Part shown: positions 31,795-43,300 of the stretch, in pieces
Position numbering within the stretch: the stretch's first letter is position 1
Layout: every line of letters begins with the position of its first letter
NCBI GenBank assembly: GCA_000149265.1
Contig: CH002355.1
Span: 157,433 to 221,432, forward strand
DNA from: Ciona savignyi
Lineage: Eukaryota; Chordata; Ascidiacea; Phlebobranchia; Cionidae
Direction of reading: 5' to 3'
Length of the DNA stretch: 64,000 nt
Notes under the pieces: generated by a model
Told to the model about the DNA's origin: nothing
What the model saw: the letters and a program-made list of their open reading frames with translations, nothing else
Database searches by the model: none
Made by a program: the position numbers and the translations under genes

Positions 31795-34700
31795 ATGGAT
31801 TGTATAACTGTCGATGTTGTGCGACAAACCAACGAGCCGTGGGGAATGCAGGTCACTGGGGAATCGCCTTGCTATATAGCAAGAGTGAAGGCAAGTGATT
31901 ATTCCTAGCAAACATAAAGCCAATATAATTCGTCTCTGTTAAGACGTTTCGGAAAACGAAAAGATTTGTTTTTCTTATAAATCCGTACATTATGCCCTGG
32001 GTCCTAATTGTTTTACCTTATATACTTTAATATTAAAGTAGTTAGGGTATGAAAAAGACACTCGTCGTTAGTCGTAGAGTTAGGTATGTCAAATATAACT
32101 ACCATATTTGCCGTGTACTTAGTATTTGAAAGTTATGTTTTTCTATGGGTGTTGTTCGATAACAAACTACTTGCTTAATCACTAAAATCTTTGTTTCCCC
32201 TAAGCCGTCTTCCAAACACGCGTGTGGATCTGGCCTTCGTGATTGATCAAGTAGGTTGTTACCTAACCAGTCCAGAGGTTGATTCCCAATCAAGGCATTA
32301 AGCGTAGTGCGTGTTTGTTATAACGATACATTCCAATTCCAGCCTTCCAGTCCAGCAGACGACGCAGGAATGCAAGTTGGTGATTGCATATTCAGTGTAA
32401 ACGGGGTATCGACGCACAATTCACGTCATGCCGAAGTTGTAAGCCTTATTGCGGAAAGCGGCAGAGTAGCGAGGTATAAGCTGTGTGTGAAAGTTGGTAC
32501 ATAGCATAGGACAGGGTGTTCGTGTTTATCCCCGTTAATGGGAAAACCAAGGGGGTTAACATACGGTCAATCGTCAGATCACCCCGCGCCCACTGTCGGG
32601 TTACCGGAGCTATTGCAGTGTGTTATGTATGATTCGGACTTTCCTTTACTTCGGTAAAACCCATTAATTCGCTGGGTTCAGGCTTTGACCGTTACGTGCC
32701 TTGCCCAAGGACACAACCGACTAGCAAGCGACCAGTTTCGAATCTGTAACACTTCAGCTGAAAGGTGTACAAATCCACCAATGTATGCGAACGGACATCT
32801 GGTCGGTAGTCCAATAATCAACTTACGAAAGCTTGTAAGGATATAAAACATTACTTTCCGCCGTATTAGAACTATTAAATCGTCATTGTCTCGTATTCCT
32901 AGAAAACTGAACTTTAACCCAGTAGAATGTAAACATTGTTTTTCAAGTTTTGGATTCTTAAGCACAATGTATATGATAAACTTAATTTTTAATAAAACAA
33001 CAGGTTTAAGCTACTTCCTGTGTCAAAAGACACGCCTCGCCATGAAGAATTGGAGTCTAACTTTTGGACAAATGACGCGGCCTCCACAAGCAACCCACGA
33101 GAGTAAGTATTTTTGGCCAACAAATATGCATTTATCCACTAAATAATACTCTAAATTATAAGAGAGAGCATTTGGGAATGTCGCTTTTGTCTTAGTAAAC
33201 ATTACATTGCCTTCTTAAATGATTAAATGTACTGTAAATAATTATAATCAGCCGTAAACACTAATATGTTTTTATATTTCGAACAAACTTTGGGGAGTTT
33301 TGACCATTTACAGTTCCATGTCTCGGTTGTTATCTATTGTATTTTAATCTATTGTATCCTTGTTTAATTATGATATTGTAATTAAATCTTTTAATCTCAT
33401 TACTTTATTTTAAGCCATTATTTTTTAATTTGTATATATACCCCGAAAAGAAAGGTGACAAATGAAAAAAATGCATGTCTTATAACAAAAATTTCAACTG
33501 TTCTTCGAAGATTTTTGTCATCCATTTCACTTCAAATATTCGTTTTGATTTACAGTTCATTATCGGAGCAGTCTGATGACGCGTTTGACCACACTGACTA
33601 CGACAGCTTCTGCAAAATGTTTGAGTATGTGGATCTTCTAATATATCCAAACTTAGTCCCTGTGCTGAATCTGAGTACCAGGAGCATTCCCTGCCAGCAC
33701 TAACCAATCTGGTGTTAAACACAAACCTTGTATCTTAAGTGCCATCACCAATACCTTACCTTGAAACCCTGAACAATAACATGATACATTTCATATACTG
33801 ATTTAAATTTATACACTAAAACACGGCTGTGCTGAGGAATAGTTATAGCTATAAATATTATTTTTTATCGTGCGGAATAAACTCGTGTATCCAACCTGCT
33901 ATAACAAAAACTTAAAGACCAACTTACTTATAGTGACAGCACAAAACTCAATGGAGAGAAGGAGTTTACGCTTATACCGAAATACAACGAAGACATAGAC
34001 AATACGAAGAAGAACGACAAGTCGAAATCAATTGACCAATCTTCATTCATTATCACCCGTGAAGATCAGAAGAGATTTGACAAGCATTATGAAGTAGAAT
34101 GCACTTTTAAAGGTGGGGTGTTGGTAAGGTGGAAGTTAAATACGCGAGAATCCCTTTAATAGAACCATGCAATGACGGTGGAGAAAACAGGTGGACTTCT
34201 TGACAATATAACCGAACATAGCGACCCCGCGACGATTCTTGACGTGCTCCCACGTTCAATCAACTATCGCTCTAATAACAAACTGTTAATTCATTTTTAA
34301 ATCAAAACCGTCATGTGATTAGAATAGAAACTACACTAACCCAAGCTTTCTGTCCCAAATTTACTTTCCAAGTAAAGGAAAATATAATTTTCTTTTAGGC
34401 AAAAAGGCCTCCGCCGCAGGAGCGTTTACTGGTGACCACAACGTAATTCGAGCCGGAAAGGATTCAAGGGAAATACGGGGGGTTCGAGCCAGGGTGCTGG
34501 CTGGTATTCAACATTTCAGTTTCGGAACCGAACAGGAGAAGGTACGACTTATTATTTTGAAACAATATGCAAATAATAGAAGTAGCAATTGTGTTGATCT
34601 ATATGTACAAAAACGACGGTTGTGTTTATATATGTATTTTTACCTTGTAAGTGACATCTTTGACCTTTCTTATTACTATTTGTTTGTATATTGCCTCATT

Positions 34701-36048
34701 TTCCTGGTTTTCAAAATACATTGACGTTTTTTGCTTTATTCTATATGTGCATGGTAAAGGCAAGGTGTGCCGCCCATCTAAACAGATGTATTATATTATT
34801 TTTAATTGTATGTATTATCAAGAATTTTTTTTGTCAGATAAATACCCGATAGACAGAGGGACAATCATTGTGTACACCACAAGTCTTGGAATTCACCGCT
34901 CGGTGGCGCACAAGTGTGAACAAGCGAGGAAAATATTAAAGGGATACCGAGTGAAGTTTCAGGTAAGAAAAATATATGTTTTTCGTTTTGGACAATTTTG
35001 GTATTATGTGTGGAAAATCCTTGTTTAAATAAAATACCACATCTCGTCGTATTTAAACACTTATAAAACACGAAATTGAATAACATTTTTCCAATTTTCT
35101 ATAATGTTATTTAAATGTGGCTTTATCATTGTGTACACCACAATTGTCTTATTATCTTTACTGTGTTGGCATATATAAGGCCAATAACATATCAACCCAC
35201 GATATGTCGCTTTAACTGTTGGAGTAATAATAAGGATACGGTATTACTTAACACCCTCAGTACTACTGAATGTAATAATTATATACGGTCTGTATTGAAA
35301 TGGTGCGCTTAACTATCTAATATCAATAGATATAGAGGTGGTTTCAAATATTGTGGAATAGCAATTATATTTGCTTTTAGGATCGAGACATATTTAATGA
35401 TCAAGAACACAAAGACGAATTGTATAGAAGACTGGGTTTACAGGACGGTGATCCTTTTCCTGAAATGCCAAGGGTGTACATAGTATGGGGTATACGTTGG
35501 GGTGAGTGAGAAATTCTGGTGTATTGTTTTATAAAAAATGACGATTTAATCTTTGGTTGAAATTCCACCCAAGCTGTGGTCAATATACCAAGTACCCGTA
35601 AACGTATTTACCCTATCGCGCAATCCGCAAACGTATTTACCCTATCCGCAATTCCGCAAACGCATTTACCCTAGTAAGTAAAATCACAATCTCTCATTTC
35701 CATCAGGGTGCCAACGACCTTCAAGTAATGAGCGATTGTGGAGATCTGCGAATAAGACTCCGAGAGTTTCCAGTAAGTACTAACTTCAGACGTGACACAA
35801 AATACACAGCATTTAAAGTAGTTAATGTGATAGTCGTAAATCATGGTTATGTAAGTAACTTCACAGTGTTGTTTGTTTCCCAGAAATACAACATTCGATC
35901 GAGTTGTCCTACGTGTGAGGGCAGAGGCGAAGTGATTTGTCATTCCTGTAAAGGTCGGAAAGGAAAAAAGAAGAACCGATTTGTTCAACTTAAGTGCTCG
36001 ACTTGCAAACAAAAAGGCTTACTTGTTTGTCCGGACTGTTTCACGTGA
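31795..36048 (+). CDS. GRXCR-like glutaredoxin-fold, cysteine-rich protein with N-terminal PDZ domain
   Basis: Exons: 31795-31890, 32343-32492, 33011-33102, 33556-33624, 33934-34112, 34399-34541, 34838-34962, 35381-35482, 35707-35772, 35884-36048 (about 395 residues). Exons 1-2 form a PDZ domain: ITVDVVRQTNEPWGMQV, then SPADDAGMQVGDCI and RHAEVVSLI. Exons 3-6 are polar linker ending VRARVLAGIQHF. Exon 7 (TIIVYTTSLGIHRSV) and exons 8-9 (GANDLQVMSDCGDLR) are the glutaredoxin-like fold. Exon 10 has four CxxC motifs (CPTC, CHSC, CSTC, CPDC). GRXCR1/2 act in actin-based stereocilia in vertebrates. The first cysteine of the usual region is Ser here. Intron 1 uses a GC donor. The 6/7 junction is one base out of frame in my model, and a short piece may be missing at 8/9. 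Confidence 0.8.
32520..32770 (-). repeat. SINE family A copy in intron 2 of the GRXCR-like gene
   Basis: It is a reverse-orientation copy with GGGAAAACCAAGGGGGTTAAC, GGGTTACCGGAGCTATTGC, CCCATTAATTCGCTGGGTTC and TTGCCCAAGGACACAACCG blocks, followed by the tRNA-like head. It starts 28 bases after the exon 2 donor. Confidence 0.78.
35595..35673. repeat. Three-copy 29-bp tandem repeat in an intron
   Basis: The core GCAAACGTATTTACCCTAT recurs at 35598, 35627 and 35656 with the spacer CCGCAATTC or a variant. It lies in the intron between exons 8 and 9 of the GRXCR-like gene and ends just before the acceptor of exon 9. Confidence 0.75.
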
Positions 36049-37340
36049 CGTGCATATTCTTGAAGAAAGTAATGTTTACTAAATGCGCTAAAAGTTTAAT
36101 ATATTTTACAGATATTGTTGAACAAAAAGGAATAGGGGGTATATTTTACAATAATTTATTAAGATTTAACCGGGGGTCGTTAATGCTTTTCCACGTATTT
36201 TCAAATCTTCTCTCCAATCCTGAGCTCTTTGTTTGGGGCATTAAACCATAAACGATATCACTGTGATAAGTAAAGGTGTAGGCTACCAGTGTACCTTCAC
36301 TCCCACATACAATACAGAAATGACCTCCAATTTAAACTCATAGCGTCATGCTGGTTACCGTAAATGGTGTTTCTTATATCGCAATAAGAATTTGACCCAA
36401 AACATCATTTGCTTATTTATTGTGGTTCGATTTGTGTAATTTATTTACGACAGCAAGTTTTGTGAACACTGTTGAACATTTTAAGCTTTTTAGTTTTTAA
36501 CATGCTTCAAATCTCGGAACGACTTGATCAGTTGCGCAAGCGATTGCGAAGTCGGGATGTTGTAAATATGTGTGATAAAGCTTCCTGTTGCTTCCACAAT
36601 CCATTATAAAATTCGTGTTAAATCCCCGTGGACGAGAGAACGCACCGGAGACATTGTAATGTACAATATGTATATGATTATGCAGTAGACCCATTTTATA
36701 TGAACTTTTTAATCCATTAAGTTCAGGCGATGTCAGCTAATTAAGAATAGGTCAGTGCAGGTTTTCGATTCAACAAACTTTCGACTGTAAGCCATTGCTC
36801 TAATTGACCGAAGACAATACTAATTGTGACAGGCCTAACACATTCAGACGAATTGAGATAATAGTTGCCAGCGGTAAACGAACTTTTATTCGCGCAATAT
36901 TGGGTTAAAAAATAAAATATACAAAACTACCATACATGGCTCGGTGAGATTATTTTATACTATTTTTGTGAGCCTAAGAAATCAATGCGGGAAACGTCGC
37001 CAAAGTGATAATAAAAAACAAAGCAAAATAATGATTTGTATTTACGCTTTGGTGCTCTGGATTAAAAGTGTCAAAATAAAAAAGTACAAAATTAGTATTT
37101 AGATATACTTCGGGGTCTAGTTCATAGCTCAAATCTACGAAATCAACGATACGGAAGTCGCTCCAACTTTATAATTTGTTTTATGGGTTATCGCTATGGT
37201 TACTTTTAAGATAGTAACATAAAATTAGCTAAACTTTTTTAAAGCTAAACAGTGAACATGGTATGGGTATGATCTGTAAAGCAACATTCCGTATCATCTA
37301 TTTAGTTTTACAATGAAACAGGATCTCATTCATATCGCTT
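36049..37340. other. Convergent intergenic region, no gene recognised
   Basis: It contains the 3' UTRs of the plus-strand GRXCR-like gene and the minus-strand PRKG gene. It is AT-rich. Minus-strand AATAAA hexamers occur near 36414 and 36883, either of which could end the PRKG transcript. No coding block. Confidence 0.45.
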
Positions 37341-40300
37341 CTAAAACGAATCCGCCCAGAACATGTTTGCGTCTTTGAGTTTCGTCAGGTCATCGTCATC
37401 GTCTACTGGTTCCTCGATGCAAGGATCAAAGTTTTTGGTGTCTTCCGCGCTTTTGATGTGAACTTTGAAGGGAGACTTTATACTGGTGGTCCTCAACCCT
37501 TGCCAGTCGAAGCCTTGGAACCATCGGTGTTTTCGAATGTCGTTCACACCGCCCTTCTGGTTACCGAGCCTGTCTCTGGGTTCCAGTTTGCAAAGATTTC
37601 GTACCAACAACTGCAAGATTGTGGAAGTGAGGGGATTAGGAAGATTGTTCAATGCGCAGTGGTAAGCAGTGCCTGATTAAACATTGGGGAATTTAAACTT
37701 AACGCCAGCAAAAATTTAAGTTACAAAATATTTTAAACTATTTTGTTGTATCCTAAGCACAGAAAAATTAAGGATATAAATCAACATAGACTTAATGTAT
37801 GCTGGAAATATCATGAGTTACGCAAATGCTTCGACTGTAGCCTAAAATCACCATCAGCGTGGAATATAAGGTCGAAACGTTTGTGTAAAGCATGCTATTT
37901 TCAACATACATGAATTGTGTTTTGTTAATTGTTTTATTTTTTTATTTTTTTTTATTTGAAATTATTCATGAAATTTCGCCCCCGTCTTTTATCGTACACT
38001 ACATATTTCAATAACATCCGGGACTTATACAAAACAGTGATGTTGTATAATGCCTTAATTGAGAAAGTTAATTTTATCAATCAGTAATAAGTTCGCTGAT
38101 GATAAGATATCCGAAATTCTTCTGATATATTTGGACATACAACTTTTTCCGTATGTGGGCGTGTTATGTCGATGCATAAAGTATCCGATTCCTTGGCATA
38201 TTGCATTACACACAACATAACAGCTAGCAATTTCACTCGGGTGTTGAAAAGCTTCAGGAACAAATCATAACAAGCGCTTAATTGGCCCACAAAACTATCT
38301 GTGTCGACCACCTACGACCCGGAGAATAGAATTGCCTCTACCTCGGCGTTGCGTTTCACGCGCTTCGAGAACTTGACACCATCGATACCCCCAAGAATTC
38401 CCTCGTATACGCTCATATCGTCCGCGGCGAAAAAGGGAGTGGTACGGGTGAGCAACTCGTATATTAAGATCCCGTAGGACCAGTAATCAGCGCTGAAATC
38501 GTGACCTATGAATCGTTGGGCAGAGGTTAGAAATACAGTATGTTATTCCATATTCGGCCACTTCAGTTCAAATTAGCCATGTTACATGGGGGAATTTGCA
38601 AGCAGAACTGGGTGACACACATCGTGGGAAAACACAAGGTTTTCATGTTAACAACAAAGCCAATATGTTTGAACGAAAATGCATTTTACCAATAAAAGCT
38701 ACGTTGTTATACTTTATAGGTATTTAAATTTTATAGAATGTATAGTTAATTGAAAAAAAAACGTTGTTAATTATCACATTAATCGGTGGATATTATTCTT
38801 GTTTATTAAGAGATAACTTAATATATAGAAATACATCATGTTTAATTTAAAAGTTGATTTTAGGAGGGAAACTGCCCATTCCACCATCTATAACGAAAAG
38901 GCCAAACACAAGGACAAATATATACTTTAAGGGCTATTTGAAAAAACAAATCTATACACATTGAATCTTACCAGTGTTGCTTAGAATTTCAGGTGGAAAA
39001 TACTCAGGTGTCCCGCAGAAAGTCCATGTTTTGAAACCGAAGCGAACCCGTTTAGCAAAACCGAAATCGACCAGTTTTACGTAACCCCTAAAAGCAATTT
39101 AAATGTAAAACAAGACCACATCGTTATTGGTCAGAAATGTATGCTGGTTTCTTACAAATTACAATATCAAACGAATGTTAAACGACCATTTACCGCACAT
39201 AAACTTGAACGGAGACCGAAAATATAAATTACCTGTGGTCCAGCATCAAATTTTCCGGCTTTAAGTCCCTATACACGATTCCTCGTTCGTGTAAATACGC
39301 CAAAGCCTCTAACACGCACCCGGCACAGAACCTAGCAGGACTTTCGTCAAGTGGCCCCGTTCTCTTCAGTACCCCGTACATTTCGCCTCCCAAATAAGCA
39401 TCCATTAACATGTAGACGCGACTTTCGTCTTTGTACGTTCTATAAAGTATTTACAGGTTTCAAATTCCATCATATGAACGAAATTCTTGATTTAATGAGA
39501 ATTAGTTGTTTTTCAATATACAATGTCCGCCAGCTCATTATGCATTAATGATTAAAACATTGTAATAACACTGACACAAGGCAAGCGTAATGATAAAGCC
39601 CTTTACAAAACAACTGCTAACCTATACAGTTTTGCGATGAAGGGAGACTTGGCAGCCAACATTATATTCTTCTCTGCAAGCACGTGCTGCTGTTGACCGG
39701 TCTGCACTATTTTTGCTTTGCGTATCGCTTTTAACGCGAACGCGCAATTTGCAATCCCGGGAACCCGGACTAACTTGACGCAACCGAACCCACCTTGTCC
39801 GAGGACACGCAGTACCTGAAATTCGGGAACGCTTGTTAAGCTATTTTTTTAATAAAACGGTCAGAGTTTTATCAAACAAATATAGTACTAATGGTTATTC
39901 ATACTATCACTGCGGGTAAGCTAATGCAGATGAAAGGCATATAGGAAATATAATATTGTTCACCGTCGTGTTATGCAAGGTACCGCAGTCTTTTACACTA
40001 TAAAGAAAACAAGTGCCTTACCCAGGAAACGCGTGGTTGGTAACATTTGTATCTCTTTCGGACTGATGGTTTAACACCCAACCCCGAAAACTATACCCAT
40101 AAACACTTCGTAAAATAATTATTGATCTAGTAACCTGAGTGTAAATATGCCGTAAGCATACTTCCATGTAACATATTGAAATTAATTTAATTATAAAACA
40201 CCCTAACTTTAACCATGAATATATCAAGAAATATTGATTAAACCGGTTGGCGAATACATGTGATGGTGAAATGTGAAAAATAACGAGCAAGGTCAGCCTT

Positions 40301-43300
40301 ATTCAAACAAAGTTTTGTACCATGGCATACAAGCTAGTTTTACCAAAAAATTAGTGTTGAACTTTGTTGAAGTGTACGAAGATAATCTCGCGGTCTTCAA
40401 TTGCAAACAATGTATTAATTGATAAAGTAGTATACGTTGGGTTTTTTTGGAAAGGAAGTCACGTTCCAATAGATAAAGCACGTGGGGTACTAGAGCCCTG
40501 ACTCTCAAATTAAACACTTGAGTTTACGATATCAAAGTTTACGCATTCTTGTTTGTCGCAACTGGATACTCAGAACTTCCAGTCTAAACCAACACACACT
40601 TGAATAACAATGAACTGGCTTTCAAGCACATATGAATGCGCTAAGACGGTATAGTGTTCTGAAAAAATAACAACAGATTTCCACAATTTGAATACCTCCA
40701 AATCGTTTAGAGGGGTTCTTTTAAGGATTGCTGTCGTAACTCCACTTAGTCGTGTGACAAGAGTTACTTTTGCCGACAGGTGGTTTCCATCGTCCAGTAC
40801 GTGCTCTGGGGAAAGATATAGGCAAAATTATTGTAAGGTAGGAATGCCGATTCGCCAATTATTAACAGCATATAATCTACATTTTGAAATTACGATAAAA
40901 CATAGAGTTGTTCTTAACAGGTATTGAGCATGTATCGAAGATGCACAAATGTAGAGTTTTCAGAGTTGTAAAACATTATCCGCGGATTCTTGCTACTTCA
41001 AGATGGTATACGTCATACCTTCATCTTCTTCCGGGACGGAGAAGAGTTCGGAGGATATTCCGTCCGCCTCATCCAAGTGGGAATGATCTTCAACTACCAG
41101 CGGTAATTGGGGAACCGACGGCGTTTTGCTAACCTAATAATATATGTAAACCTCTTCAGATTAACTTTACGTGAATATGTACATAGAGTCCAATGACTAT
41201 ATCGTGTTTTGACAATAAAGTCTACAATTAGACCGCAAGTGCGTGCTTATACTGTACTTTCAATTGTTATTTAGGTACACTGTTATCTTCAATGAGCCAA
41301 CTCAATCAAACTACAGACCTGGATAACTACCGAACCTCGTTTAAAAATTACAATCGGCACAGGTCAGGATTAGAAATAATAGAAACTGAATGTGTAGCTG
41401 TGGAGTTAAACTCAAACGTGGCCGAATAGTTCACTAGATTCATGTAAGATTCCCATATAAACAACAACCTTAGAGACGAGCCTCAAATCGGTTCGCAACT
41501 GTATCCGCAAAAAAATGCAGTAGCGGAACCCATCTGTAACACATCTGCTTAGCAACTAACCTCTGCAAGAGAACCGATCAATGAGCTGAAAGCTTGGCGA
41601 TCCAGCATGAGCACAGTGACCACGTCACTGTCAGCAATTACATTGGCAGCTCTTTTGTCTTCAGTAAGCAATGCTCTTTCGCCGAAGTATTCACCTGCAT
41701 ATAATTTTGCCTGACTCCACGATATGACATATAATATATGTATATGTTAAAATGTTTGAAACAGAACAATCATCTTCATTTCCCCATATTCGTATTATGG
41801 CACCTTTTAATGTATCTTCCATAAAAGAGGTATCGCTACAAAGATGTTGCTTTTTATACCTAATCGAATAACATGCGGTCGGTTTCGATCTACATCTCTC
41901 CCACTGAAAGTTCCATTTCCTAACATTGACATCTAATATTTCGACAATTGCATCATGATTTTGAATTTAAAAAAAACGTGAGACTTATAAAACGTTTATT
42001 TACCCTTTTCCATGTAGCACAAGATGTCCTCTTCTCGTGCGTTGCCTGTAGGTAGGGTGATCTACAAATTAAATACACTGTTGTTAATAAATTGGTATGA
42101 AAAACACGGACGTTTTCATAGTAAGCATTTGGGTATCGGGCGTTTTTATAATATGACCACTTATTTTACACTAAGTCACAAACAGCTGACTTACTTTGTT
42201 TTGCGTTACTTTAACCCGACCATCCTGAATGACGTAAAAGGTATCACCCGAGTCCCCCTGTCGAATGATGTGATCACCTAGTTGGAAGGTGGCCTGCTCC
42301 AAGCAATCCGCAATGCGAAGGACCTTGTTTTCCGACAGAGATTTCAATCTTTCAACTGTGCGAATCAAGCGGACATATTCTTCTCTTTTCGATTCGCCGC
42401 TACGTTTGACAACAGTCTAAAAATGTGTGGGAAATTTCATTAAAGCAGTTTATATACGTTTAATAGATGTGGTATGCCCGGGCGATACCTGGCTTCATTG
42501 TCGAGCGAAAGGCCGTGTAAGCCGCTCGCTGGTGAAAAGTCCAAAACGGAGTGAACCTCACTGGGTTGATTTAAGACGAAAGTACTATCGGTATTGTATG
42601 CATAAGGCACATTGCAAGAACATAATCAGATCGACTAAAGTCGTGTACTATTCTGATGAATGCCTTTAATTTTAGAGGGGCATCCGCAGTTCGCATACAT
42701 ATATCCAATCCTTGGAAGACTAACATATACAATTAATAAGTTATTCGCATTAACTAACCAAGTGTGGACACAATGGCATTTCACCTTCATCGCACCACTC
42801 AGGGTTCCGGTGATTTTAAATAAAAACACTCAAGCCGTAAACTAAAAGTTAAATAAAGATTTAACAATAAAGATACGTAGCCAAAATGATTTCACAATAT
42901 TTTAATACATATTCTTACTCCACATGCTACCATTAAGCTTTAACAAATGATATTTTAACCCTGTTATTATAAGGTTACTAGATTACTTCAGAAACGCAAT
43001 TTTACTTTCAATCTTTATCAGTGTGAATAAATCAATACTTTATTGAAAGGTATTAAATTTACCGACCTGAAACATTTGCCTGTCAAGCGACCAAATTGTG
43101 ACATCGTTTTTTGCACCGACATACGCGGTTCGTTTGCAGTTATACAAGATTGCTAACTCCCCAAATACTGTACCAGGGTTTAGATCTATCACATGTTTTC
43201 GTTTTCCACCTTTTTTGTGGTACACTTCAACCTGAAATAAAATTAAAGTTAAAATTTAGGTTTAGTTTTGTACGTATCTATGTAGTAGTAGATATACTTT

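Noticed and set aside
34651-35028. A 125-codon plus-strand ORF starting MTSLTFLITICL
   Set aside because: Only its middle part (34838-34962) is a real exon of the GRXCR-like gene; the hydrophobic start and the end are intron sequence.
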